This document shows, one piece after another, positions 1 to 10,990 of a DNA stretch of 64,000 nucleotides. The notes beneath the pieces were generated by a model, which saw only the letters and a program-made list of their open reading frames with translations, made no database searches and was not told where the DNA came from. A program made the translations under genes and the position numbers. Positions within the stretch are counted from its first letter, which is position 1. Each line of letters begins with the position of its first letter. The stretch lies in contig OZ024787.1 in assembly GCA_964017065.1 (NCBI GenBank), positions 14,312,453 through 14,376,452 on the forward strand, read 5' to 3'. The stretch comes from Haliclona indistincta (taxonomy: Eukaryota; Porifera; Demospongiae; Haplosclerida; Chalinidae).

Positions 1-299
1 ACAGCTGCACAGACATACTTCGAGTAATCCTTTATATGTGTTGTCCTTTGTTCCGATGACACTTTTTTGATGAAACTGTCAGTACAATCACGAGTACTTC
101 CTATTATAACAAGAAGCATGATCAGTCACCGAGTGATAGTTTTACCAAATAGCAAAATCTCCTTGTGTTTATTACTACGCGTCCAAAATCGTTGCATCTT
201 CAGCTGACGATCAATGTCTTCGCTTCTTTTACGAGCAGCCTCACGAGCAGCCTTATTATCTTGATATGATCGCCAACGCTTCCTCAAGTAAGACGCCAT
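1..299 (-). CDS. G-protein alpha subunit-like protein with lost P-loop, 5' two exons (partial)
   Basis: Exon 1 runs 299 to 146 and exon 2 from 100 down past the window edge, with a 45-nt GT-AG intron (101-145). The start ATG at 299 opens M-A-S-Y-L-R-K. The helix NKAAREAARKRSEDIDRQLK followed by KEILLFG strongly resembles the alpha-N helix and beta-1 strand of heterotrimeric G-alpha subunits. After the splice the residues GSTRDCTDSFIKKV line up without gaps against the family's P-loop and alpha-1 helix. FIK is kept, but the GxGxSGKST nucleotide-binding residues are gone: no Gly-Lys-Ser/Thr is present. The following KDYSKYVCAAV fits the start of the helical domain. The N-terminus lacks the Gly2 and early Cys used for myristoylation or palmitoylation. 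It is either a divergent pseudo-GTPase or a decaying paralogue; the open frame and clean intron favour an expressed gene. Switch regions lie outside the window. Confidence 0.65.
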
Positions 300-2149
300 G
301 CATGTGGATCAGCTCTGCAAGGGACAGAGAGACCGCAGAGCTATAGAGCAATGTAAACATGCGGAAGTGGGCGTGTCAATATTCACTAGATTCACGGGGG
401 CGGTGCTCGAATCATGATTCTCCTTGCACCCGGTTCGGAAACTTTTCCCCGATTGGTACCTAGGAAAATACGGGAACCCTCACGGCACGTGCGGTATTAG
501 AGTTCTCGGCTATCAGTACAGTGGGCGGGTTGTCTGGTACCAGAGAAAGGTGGGGCAAAGCACGCAGATCTTCGTCTGGGACTACTTTAGTAAAGAAGGC
601 TGCTGTTTATAGGAACCTAAAGGTTATTGAAATCCACTGAAGACGAGGTAGTAGTGCTGTCTAGCATTCTATTCTACCACGAGCAAAGTGGACCTGAGCC
701 TTTTAAACTTCTGTGTGACAACGAAAAGGCGTTGTAACGAGGAGGAATCTCTGCTATAGAACCGGCTAAATGTGATAGCTTGTTCAAATTATTAGTAGAA
801 GGTCCTGAGCACCTGCACATGATCTCTGAGCAGAACTGGTGAGTCTATCAATAGTCAGATTGTATTAGGAGTATTAAGAGTAGCACTAGTGTTGTTGGTT
901 TTCCTGTAAATGAGAGTCTAGACCGCCCCTGCTAGCTATAGCTAGTACGCATTCAGCTGCTTCAATTGACAGTGAATTTTTCATGCTTGTCTTGTTAACG
1001 CATCCAAGGCTACCTGCATGAACAGCGCAATTGTAATCACAACTGAAAGGAAGTTTGTCTTGTACAAAATTTACCGAGCACTTTACATACATTCTGTAGT
1101 ACCAACAGGCACACACTAGCAGCCTCTGTTGAGCAATATTTAAAATTAGGTTACTGATGCATGATAATTAATTCAGGAGGATTAATGCAATGGAATGGGT
1201 AGAAAATATTTGAGCAAAACGTTTTGGTGTCTTCCTCTTAACGAAACACGTAACTCATGGGGTTCTGAAGAACCGCTCGGTCTCCTGAAAGGTCCACTTT
1301 CCTGAGCAAAAAGGTCCACTTTTCTAGTTTTCTTGGCAAAAGGGTCCACTTTGTTAGCCAAAATTGAAGCAGCTTGTTTTCTCGAAAGTATTGCAGTGAA
1401 AATAGCACATTTAGGTAGTCATTATGTGACTGTTCACGAGAATCATCATTAAAAATCAATTGACATGGCCATCATGATTTTTATTAAGACAACATTTTCA
1501 GCGGCGATCTGTACCATACGAGAAAGAACCCTCTCTGTAAATTCCTGGCTATGCAGGCCTTGTATAATGACGGTTTTGCATAATCTTTTAATGATAATTA
1601 TGGCCGTAATAGGCTGTTGTTTTTGTGCGTAGCGTTAGATTTTAAGTGTCGTAATGTTATTGAAATTATCACTTTCTCTCTCTCTCTCTCTTTCTCTCTC
1701 TCACTCAGGCTATTAATTTTGTGAAATCAGAAAGAGGACACTAAAACACCAAGAATGTTTGTCATAATGAGTTGCAACATGGTGTTTGATTTGATGGTGT
1801 TATGTCAACAGGTGCAACTGAAAAAGTGATGGTCTAGCAAGTCGTAACAAGAAGATAATAAAGGCTAACTTACTACATAAACTAAGTAGTTAGTAGTCCT
1901 AGTCACAAAACAATTAGTGTTTTGTTATGTATTTTCGTATCACAATAGTTTTATTATAACTATGAACACACTTGAAGTGCGTAACATACAATCATGGTCT
2001 AATTGCAATACAATTATTTGTTACAATGAATAGTAGTAGTACCATCCACTGAAATAGTCCTGAGCTAATCATAATAATTGGTTGCAAAATTCTAGATCTT
2101 CCAGTGATGTTACAATCTGGTAGCAAAGTGCTGATCAATTGTAGCGAGA

Positions 2150-2705
2150 AATTGTCATTTCATAGTGATCTTGTGATTAAAGTGCAGCAAGTAGCATACT
2201 AATCTTTTAGACTTGATATGCAAGAATGCTATGACAGCACTGAAATGAAGAAAATGTCACTTCATAGTGATCTTGAGACTGAAGTGCAGTAAGTTGCATA
2301 CTAATCTTTTAGACTTGATATGCAAGAATGCTGTGAAAGCACTGAAATGAAGAAAATGTCACTTCATGGTGATCTTGTGACTAAAGTGCAGCAAGTTGCA
2401 TACTAATCTGGTAGAATTGATGTGCAAGAATGCTGTGAAAGCACTGAAATGAAGAAAATGTCACTTCATAGTGATCTTGAGACTAAAGTGCAGTAAGTAG
2501 CATACTAATCTGGTAGACTTGATGTGCAAGAATGCTGTGAAAGCACTGAAATGAAGAAAATGTCACTTCATGGTGATCTTGTGACTAAAGTGCAGTAAGT
2601 AGCATACTAATCTGGTAGACTTGATGTGCAAGAACGCTATGATAGCACTGAAATGAAGAAAATGTCACTTCATAGTGATCTTGTGACTGAAGTGTAGTAA
2701 GTTGC
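2150..2705. repeat. 102-bp tandem satellite array, left arm
   Basis: The word TGAAGAAAATGTCACTTCAT recurs at about 2246, 2348, 2450, 2552 and 2654, exactly every 102 bp, with a few substitutions per unit. The flanking unit contains CATACTAATCT and TGCAAGAATGCT. It has no direct-repeat and spacer architecture like CRISPR and no coding potential. Shorter runs of the same unit lie at about 3215-3480 (same orientation) and 3620-4020 (reverse orientation), and a reversed unit also sits at 2860-2966. Confidence 0.9.
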
Positions 2706-2966
2706 ATACTAATACAGTGGAGCTAGTGAGTGGGAATACTGTATACAAAAAGATGCACTCTCATAGTGATTGTGGTACTAAATTGCAGTAAATTGTGTAG
2801 TACTTCAGTAGATCTGTTGTGTGATAATGCTGTAATGACACTAAAATCTCCTTTCTTTATTTCAGTGCAATCACAGCATTCTTGCACATCAAGTCTACCA
2901 GATTAGTATGCTACTTGCTGCACTTTAGTCACAACAGATCACTATGAAGTGACATTTTCTTCATTT

Positions 2967-3166
2967 NNNNNNNNNNNNNNNNNNNNNNNNNNNNNNNNNN
3001 NNNNNNNNNNNNNNNNNNNNNNNNNNNNNNNNNNNNNNNNNNNNNNNNNNNNNNNNNNNNNNNNNNNNNNNNNNNNNNNNNNNNNNNNNNNNNNNNNNNN
3101 NNNNNNNNNNNNNNNNNNNNNNNNNNNNNNNNNNNNNNNNNNNNNNNNNNNNNNNNNNNNNNNNNN
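2967..3166. other. Assembly gap (200 N)
   Basis: Exactly 200 N. The sequence after it (3167 on) repeats the sequence from about 2102 on, with fewer 102-bp units, and then continues into the right arm. The two contig ends therefore overlap or duplicate each other, and the true size of the palindrome centre is unknown. Confidence 0.98.
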
Positions 3167-5816
3167 CAGTGATGTTACAATCTGGTAGCAAAGTGCTGAT
3201 CAATTGTAGCGAGAAATTGTCATTTCATAGTGATCTTGTGATTAAAGTGCAGCAAGTAGCATACTAATCTTTTAGACTTGATATGCAAGAATGCTATGAC
3301 AGCACTGAAATGAAGAAAATGTCACTTCATAGTGATCTTGAGACTGAAGTGCAGTAAGTTGCATACTAATCTGGTAGACTTGATGTGCAAGAACGCTATG
3401 ATAGCACTGAAATGAAGAAAATGTCACTTCATAGTGATCTTGTGACTGAAGTGTAGTAAGTTGCATACTAATACAGTGGAGCTAGTGAGTGGGAATACTG
3501 TATACAAAAAGATGCACTCTCATAGTGATTGTGGTACTAAATTGCAGTAAATTGTGTAGTACTTCAGTAGATCTGTTGTGTGATAATGCTGTAATGACAC
3601 TAAAATCTCCTTTCTTTATTTCAGTGCAATCACAGCATTCTTGCACATCAAGTCTACCAGATTAGTATGCTACTTGCTGCACTTTAGTCACAACAGATCA
3701 CTATGAAGTGACATTTTCTTCATTTCAGTGCTTTCACAGCATTCTTGCACATCAAGTCTACCAGATTAGTATGCAACTTACTGCACTTCAGTCTCAAGAT
3801 CACTATGAAGTGACATTTTCTTCATTTCAGTGCTGTCATAGCATTCTTGCATATCAAGTCTAAAAGATTAGTATGCAACTTACTGCACTTCAGTCTCAAG
3901 ATCACTATGAAGTGACATTTTCTTCATTTCAGTGCTGTCATAGCATTCTTGCATATCAAGTCTAAAAGATTAGTATGCTACTTGCTGCACTTTAATCACA
4001 AGATCACTATGAAATGACAATTTCTCGCTACAATTGATCAGCACTTTGCTACCAGATTGTAACGTCACTGGAAGATCTAGAATTTTGCAACCAATTATTA
4101 TGATTAGCTCAGGACTATTTCAGTGGATGGTACTACTACTATTCATTGTAACAAATAATTGTATTGCAATTAGACCATGATTGTATGTTACGCACTTCAA
4201 GTGTGTTCATAGTTATAATAAAACTATTGTGATACGAAAATACATAACAAAACACTAATTGTTTTGTGACTAGGACTACTAACTACTTAGTTTATGTAGT
4301 AAGTTAGCCTTTATTATCTTCTTGTTACGACTTGCTAGACCATCACTTTTTCAGTTGCACCTGTTGACATAACACCATCAAATCAAACACCATGTTGCAA
4401 CTCATTATGACAAACATTCTTGGTGTTTTAGTGTCCTCTTTCTGATTTCACAAAATTAATAGCCTGAGTGAGAGAGAGAAAGAGAGAGAGAGAGAGAAAG
4501 TGATAATTTCAATAACATTACGACACTTAAAATCTAACGCTACGCACAAAAACAACAGCCTATTACGGCCATAATTATCATTAAAAGATTATGCAAAACC
4601 GTCATTATACAAGGCCTGCATAGCCAGGAATTTACAGAGAGGGTTCTTTCTCGTATGGTACAGATCGCCGCTGAAAATGTTGTCTTAATAAAAATCATGA
4701 TGGCCATGTCAATTGATTTTTAATGATAATTCTCGTGAACAGTCACATAATGACTACCTAAATGTGCTATTTTCACTGCAATACTTCCGAGAAAACAAGC
4801 TGCTTCAATTTTGGCTAACAAAGTGGACCCTTTTGCCAAGAAAAGTGGACCTTTTTGCTCAGGAAAAAGTGGACCTTTCAGGCCGAGACCGAGCGGTTCT
4901 TCAGAACCCCACGAGTTACGTGTTTCATTAAGAGGATGACACCAAAACGTTTTGCTCGAATATTTTCTACCCTTTCCATTGCATTAATCCTCCTGAATTA
5001 ATTATCATGCATCAGTAGCCTAATTTTAAATATTGTGCAACAGAGGCTGCTAGCCATGCACGTGTGTGCCTTTTGGTACTACAGAATGTATGTAAAGTGC
5101 TCGGTAATTTTTGTACAAGACAAACTTCTTTTCAGTTGTGATTACAATTGCGCTGTTCATGCAGGTAGCCTTGGATGCGTTAACAAGACAAGCATGAAAA
5201 AATTCACTGTCAATTGAAGCAGCTGAATGCGTACTAGCTATAGCTAGCAGGGGCGGTCTAGACTCTCATTTACAGGAAAACCAACAACAGTGCTACTCTT
5301 AATGCTCCTAATACAATCTGACTATTGATAGACTCACCAGTTCTGCTCAGAGATCATGTGCAGGTGCTCAGGACCTTCTACTAATAAATTGAACAAGCTA
5401 TCACATTTAGCCGGTTCTATAGCAGAGATTCCTCCTCGTTACAACGCCTTTTCGTCGTCACACAGAAGTTTAAAAGGCTCAGGTCCACTTTGCTCGTGGT
5501 AGAATAGAATGCTAGACAGCACTACTAACTCGTCTTCAGTGGATTTCAATAACCTTTAGGTTCCTATAAACAGCAGCCTTCTTTACTAAAGTAGTCCCAG
5601 ACGAAGATCTGCGTGCTTTTCAAGCTAGTGCTGTCGGTACGCCATTTTATCTAGTCGATTCCTGCACCAGCCCCGCCTTTCTCTGGTACCAGACAGTATA
5701 CTGAACCCGACCACTGATAGTTACAAACCGAGAACCCTAACACCGCACGTGCCGTGAGGGTTCCCGTAATTTCCTAGGTACCAATCGGGGAAAAGTTTCC
5801 GAACCGGGTGCTCCTT

Positions 5817-5883
5817 AGTCTCGTCCCCAGACCACGCCTACTTCGAGCTTAGCGGAAGAAGGCGTGGTCTGGGGACGAGACTA
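5817..5883. repeat. Small palindromic hairpin element
   Basis: AGTCTCGTCCCCAGACCACG at 5817 and its reverse complement ending at 5883 form a stem of over 20 bp with a loop of about 25 bp. The ends resemble those of the MITE at 37710-37930 (TAGCCTCGTCCCCAGGC). It lies directly against the right flank of the 5.4-kb element and upstream of the exonuclease gene. Confidence 0.7.
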
Positions 5884-6182
5884 GATTCTCCTCGATTCTT
5901 CCTTGCTATATCTTCTCAGTGTAAGAGCTGTTCAGAAGCAGACCAGAGAGGTCCATGATTGATTAATATACAACGACTAAATGCTGCCTAAGTAAGTTAA
6001 GAGGAGGTTTAGAAGGAATTAGGAACCGCTTACCGGTAACTTTTAACTCCCTATATACGGGATGGCCCTAGCTATGTTGCGAAATGATATAGGACCATGC
6101 CTCGCGAGATTTAGTGCAATCACAGCCAATGAATAAGTTTGAAGACAATTCCGCCCTTTAATTTGTAGGCTGCTGCTGAGTG

Positions 6183-7600
6183 ATGGCTTCTAGTGCAGTT
6201 GACAGCTCGCATCGCGATTCAAACCTGCAAGAACAGTCCCTTTTATTTCTCTTTGACCTAGAGGCAACAGGACTGAATGAAGAGCACAATGATCGCATCA
6301 CAGAGATTGCTGGTAAAGTGTTTAACCCGCCGGTTAATGTAAGCAATCCAGTATTCTCCAGTCTTGTCAACATTCCAATCGACATCCCTGAGAATGGTAC
6401 GATGAAGACAGTATAACGATAAAACACTCAGTGCATGCACAGTGCTACTGCAGGCTCATGCAGCTTGATTTATTTTCTGCAGTTCAGGAATTAACAGGAA
6501 TCACACCAGCAATGTTGGAAAATGAGGAGCCTATCTCTAAAGTGCTGCCCAAATTCTTCTCGTGGATATTTACCACCACGCAGGAGGTGATCAAGAGCAA
6601 AGGGCAACCATATCATCCAGGTAGCTTCAGAGATAAGGGTTGTAAAACTATAACTCATCTCGTGCGTAATTATGATCACTGTAGTGCTTGTTGCTCACAA
6701 TGGAAACAAATTTGATATTCCACTCCTGCTGGATGAAATGAGGCGAATCCCTGATGATGAATTCGATACTTCTACTCTCGTTGAACGAAAAGTATATTTT
6801 GCTGACATTTGGGTACTATTGAAAAAAGTAAGTCACTCAATTAATCATAATACATTTCTAGTGTGTAACTGAGCTATCTATAAATAAAGTAGACCAGAGT
6901 GATATTATACGTTCCTGCATGCATGGTATTGATTTCATGCATGCACATCACCAGGAGCCCATAACGAGAGGGCGGAGCATGCTATGCTGAATGGGACTGA
7001 TGGGGAATTAACCAACTTTTCCCAATGCATACACTTAGCAAAACTTCCAAAAATGGTAGTTCGTGGTTTTGCACTACCACAACTATAGTGGTTACATTCT
7101 TTTACTATAATATCTCCTATAGACATGATAGTTTATAACGTTTACTATGTCTAACCCTGTGTAAGCTGTCTAAAGCCATCACTATAGTTACACTGGGTTG
7201 TATACATGATCTATATACCACTGCATGATGTAAGAGGACATTGGCGAAAGCTTAAATTGGTTCTACAGGCCCACTCATTGTAGCATGCTCTTTTTTGTTA
7301 TTGACTTCTGGCTTCACTCATCTCTCTGCTGTATAGGAAAAGTATAGTGGTGATCCTAATCATTTTCTCTACGCAAAGAGTCTTAGTCTAAAAAATCTTT
7401 ACAAGCTCTGTTTTGACAACAATTTTGAAGGTATGTATAATACTGAGCTTTGGGTTTGTGTATTTTTATACACATGTTTAGGTCACAGAGCATTGGCTGA
7501 CGTGGAGGCAATGGAGAGGATACTGCACCACCCAAAGCTAGCTCACCTACCAGCCTCTCTTCCTCAAAAACCAGCAAGTGAATGGCTCAAGGAATACTAA
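6183..7600 (+). CDS. TREX-like DEDDh 3'-5' exonuclease
   Basis: Five exons join in frame: 6183-6396, 6483-6620, 6685-6827, 7337-7430 and 7482-7600, giving 235 aa with GT-AG introns. An in-frame stop at 6177-6179 fixes the ATG at 6183. ExoI is FDLEATGL (D25, E27), ExoII is VAHNGNKFD (D128) and ExoIII is HRALAD (H198, D203), so all four DEDDh metal and general-base residues are present. The spacing and the sequences DLEATGL and LVAHNG...D.PLL fit the TREX branch of DnaQ-fold exonucleases, which degrade single-stranded or mismatched 3' DNA ends. There is no C-terminal transmembrane anchor like that of vertebrate TREX1 and no proline-rich TREX insertion visible. The C-terminus ends shortly after ExoIII. 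Function in DNA repair or cytosolic DNA clearance is inferred from the family only. Position 197 and neighbouring residues depend on the predicted splice of exon 5. Confidence 0.88.
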
Positions 7601-7797
7601 CACACATGTCCCTTACTCAAGCCGATGTGCATACTATAGATACCAGCTGCACACTAGACTGAAGACTTTTCAAGCCATTATTGTTTTTATTTTTATTCTG
7701 GTATAATTTTGATGCATGTGAGTTACATGAAACTACTCAGCTAGTACTGCAGTGACGGAGTTCCTATGTCTAAAAATTAAAAAGATTTCTGATGAAA

Positions 7798-8217
7798 TCA
7801 AAAGGATAGGGATGGTAGATTAAATCTGCCACTGGCCCACAATGTAAACCAACAAGGAGGTAACACGTACGGAATGGTTACGTGATTGATTGGCTCATCC
7901 ATATATACCGTCAGCGATGGCTGTTTTATACTGACTAGAATAGTAGTTGACTGAGAGTCCACATTAAGTCTTACTATGATGTGCAGCCATGCACTGATGT
8001 CAATAATTATGGTAGACATTTTTATGGGTTCAGGATGCCTGGAAAACTTTTTTTGCACATTCTCCATGATCTGTTTTGTACTCACCAAAACCACTGTTAT
8101 TTTGTATGTACTTTTCAGTAGCCAGCCTCAAAGTTCCAACATTGAACAAAATTTGACAAGGTCACTGTACTTTATTGGCTTCACTTCCTCAGTGGGAGGG
8201 GCATTCTGACCGATTTG
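7798..8217 (-). repeat. Dispersed repeat, copy 1
   Basis: The stretch around 8035-8210 (AAAACCACTGTTATTTTGTA, TACTTTTCAGTAGCCAGCCT, AATTTGACAAGGTCACTGTA) matches the reverse complement of 27910-28110 at roughly three quarters identity by eye. The ORFs in it are not conserved between the copies, so it is treated as an unclassified interspersed repeat. Confidence 0.6.
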
Positions 8218-8552
8218 AGTATAGGCAATTTTGGCTCCTCACAGGCTGGTGAAAAAGTGAGACCATGCAGTAACACAAAAGACATACGAGATATTCAATC
8301 ACGAGAGAATTGGTCTGCATTTACAGGGTTAAAGATGTTTAAATAATTTAAGTTTGGTATCAAGCTATACAGCACACCCATGCATTATGCTCAAAAGAAA
8401 TTATGTCCATGTAGGAAATAATCCTCAAGGTGGTGCTTGCTCTATCTTGACAAGGCTAGTATCAAAATTAATCACCAAACTGCATGCACCAGATAATCAA
8501 TACTATTATTGATTATCGATTATTTCCTACATAAACATTTGAACGTGTTCAA

Positions 8553-8918
8553 ATGTTTGGTGCTAAAATTATTTCTAGTGAGTGGAATGCTGCATATCAT
8601 GACTGCTTAGACCAGTTTGGCTTGGTTACCCTTGAGAGAAGGCGACTTGATCTTTCCTTGTGCCTTCTTTACAAGTATGTCAACTCGATGTGCTATTTTC
8701 CTGAGGGTCTTATTTCTAGAAGGTGCAATTCAAGTTATAACTTAACATTCGTGTTAATCACCCATTGTTGCTCGATCAACCATTTGCTAGAACAAATTCT
8801 CATCGTTATTCATTTATTCTTCATGCTATTTCTATCTGGAACTCTCTTCCTTCCTCTATTGTTCTTGCGCCATCATTAAATTCCTTTAAGCTCTTATTAT
8901 CTGATTGTAATTTATAAC
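8553..8918 (+). pseudogene. LINE reverse transcriptase C-terminal fragment (decayed)
   Basis: Translation gives FGLVTLERRRLDLSLCLLYK, then after a frame change AISIWNSLPSSIVLAPSLNS followed by FKLLLSDCNL and a stop. Both blocks are typical of the region after the reverse transcriptase in Jockey/CR1/L2-type LINEs, where a WNSLP motif precedes the C-terminus. At least one frameshift separates them and there is no upstream polymerase core, so this is a 5'-truncated dead copy. It differs from the 4-kb LINE further right. Confidence 0.75.
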
Positions 8919-9034
8919 CTTTTATTATAGCTAGGGTACACTTAATAAATTATTAGCTTCTCTGCTATTGTGTGTCCTTGATTATCAAAACTATTATAGA
9001 AAAAAAATACTGTATGAAGCGTGGTATGAAGTGA

Positions 9035-10055
9035 AGGTTTCAACACTTGGCGCAAATCTAAACTTGTTCTCTTTCGTATGCTGAATATGTCAGCCTGTCT
9101 TCAACAAGCAAAAACTTGTTCTCTTTCGTATGCTGAACATGTCAGCCTGTCTTCAACAAGCAAGCAGAGATAGTTCATAAACTTAACCATTTGCCCTCTC
9201 ATCAGCACCGTCACTCCTAGAGGCTTCCAATCCGCAGCTCCTCTTCAGTGAACTCCTCACAGCTCTTAAGCTGAGAATATACGTACATCACTCACTTCTG
9301 TGCAATATCCTCCAAATAGCCGCACAAATAACTGTGTGTTAATTTTTCTCTTGAATTCTTCGAGGATCTATAGAAACACTCCATCATGATACATGATACC
9401 AGTACTATCATGAGTCCATTGTCAATGTGCAATATAGATCATCACTATCATTATCTTAGCCTGTATTAGTTGTTGTACTCTACTGTATACCTCTTTTCAT
9501 AGGCATAGCTCTGGTACTGAGACTACTGATAGTCGAGACTTTTTACAACGGTACCCTGGGAGATACAACTGATACAAGCTAGACTTTCTATTACGATTTT
9601 TGTTGAGTGCAACACTTGAGTGCTGAGTGCTTCATACTCGTGGCTAGGCTGTACCTGTGTAGGTCACTAGTTGTGCAGAGTTAACAGATTGCATGTAGTA
9701 GATTGCATGTGCTACAGTGCACCTCTACTGAGTGGTTTGCTATGCTGGCTGCATTGCTGTCACGGTATTCAGAGGGACTACAGAGACATCACTAACTCTA
9801 TCACATCTTGCATGCTTACCAAGCAGTGGTTACTGAATTCAGCCTATCCATTGTGTCTGTCAACACAAGTGTGACAGAGGAACTTAGAGCATTGTTTGCA
9901 GTATCCAGTGGCTGGCTGCTCAGTTGTGGCAGTTCTCACAGTTAATTTGCTGTTGAGGATCTGAGACCTTCTGCAGTAACTCATGTATTTCAAAAAAGGT
10001 CGATGATCATGAGAAAGGCAGGTTAGAGCCCAGCCACGCCATTGTGAGGTTTTTA
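9035..10055 (-). pseudogene. TRIM relic, third copy of the TRIM gene
   Basis: The segment matches pieces of the two TRIM-NHL copies in the same order: the filamin-side coiled-coil region (about 9035-9330, like 14130-14400), the coiled coil and B-box 2 (about 9458-9760) and B-box 1 (about 9780-10050, with CKQCSKFLCHTCVDRHNG intact). It is riddled with indels, lacks the RING and all NHL repeats, and contains an internal tandem duplication of about 60 bp (9090-9165). A LINE remnant begins exactly where the RING half should be. Clearly non-functional. Confidence 0.85.
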
Positions 10056-10079
10056 TAATTTTTTTATTCAAGACAGGAA

Positions 10080-10790
10080 ATGAATGAGCAGGTACAGGGT
10101 GGAACCAACTAGCCGAATGCTAATACCAGTGGTGAAACCCAAAAATAAATAATAGTTGATGAGGAGCAAGTGAGTAAAAAGGTTGAAATAAGAAAACAGT
10201 TTCTGTGTTAATATAAAGGAAATAGCTTTTTTAAATGAACAAGATGAGGTCGCTATAACACACAATGAGGAGGGAGGCAGTTCCAAATGGGGATATACAA
10301 CTGAGCTTGAAGGAAGACCGCGGATGTGACTCAGTTTTGACAGATGGACCATAATAGAGAGGGCGAGAGTTAGTGTGCCGGAGATTAGGATAAGGATGGG
10401 GAGTGCACGTGAAAAAGGAGGAAGGAATGACGGAGCGATTGGTAAGAATACGGAAACACAGTTGGACCTTCTGACGTCTACAACGGCTAAAAAGGTCTGT
10501 AAGTTCAGGGAGGATAAGCGAGATTCAGTGGGGGATTGCCAGCTCTTATAATTAGTGATGATCTTAATGGCAAAGGATTGCATGGACAGATTCCAGAGAC
10601 TTGATGTCAATAAGAAGGTAAGGGTCCAACACTGAAGAACAGTAGTCAAAGATGGGTAAAACCAGAGCTTTGTAGGGTTGTAAGAGACTGGAAGAGTCAG
10701 GTCGACTGAAGTTCCTGTACAGAAAACCAACCTGACGTTCATAGCTTTAGAACAGACATTGTTGATATGTAAGCGCCAGGACAGGTTGCT
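10080..10790 (-). pseudogene. LINE remnant (post-RT domain)
   Basis: On the minus strand one reads YKALVLPIFDYCSSVLDPY followed, across frame changes, by SLESVHA and RCRRQKVQLCFRILTNRSVI. This is the conserved region downstream of the polymerase in LINE ORF2 (ALVLPHLDYCSSVW-type motif). The longest single frame (10742-10068) is not the coding frame. The fragment truncates the TRIM relic beside it. Confidence 0.75.
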
Positions 10791-10990
10791 GTATGCATGA
10801 ACGTAAATAACTAATCCGTCACTACTGCGTCACTACATGGCAATTATACTGTCTATAAAGCATGAAGTTGAAATCAGGGCCGATTGAAGTGATCTAAAAT
10901 TTTAATGAAATTCACAGCAAAATTCTTAGACTACATATTTCCCCCTAATGGGCTACTGACATAGTTTGCTGTGGTAAATGCACTGTTCTC

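Larger units (their letters stand above)
426..5811. mobile_element. 5.4-kb long-inverted-repeat (foldback-like) element
   Basis: The left part from 426 and the right part ending at 5811 are reverse complements over more than 2 kb per arm, starting GCACCCGGTTCGG inward. The flanking 5 bp are the same on both sides: TCCTT at 421-425 and 5812-5816, as expected of a target-site duplication. An alternative is a 9-bp direct repeat GATTCTCCT at 416-424 and 5884-5892, which would include the small hairpin next door. Each arm carries a short CT/GA microsatellite (1673-1702; complement near 4470-4498), a unique stretch and a 102-bp tandem array toward the centre. Only mirrored ORFs below 80 codons are present; no transposase is visible, so it would be non-autonomous. 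Superfamily not recognised. An assembly artefact that mirrors one arm cannot be excluded, but the arms differ by scattered substitutions and small indels. Confidence 0.75.

Noticed and set aside
2150..4020. Possible CRISPR-like or RNA-gene array of regular repeats
   Set aside because: The 102-bp unit repeats along its whole length without variable spacers, in a eukaryotic context; it is a simple satellite.
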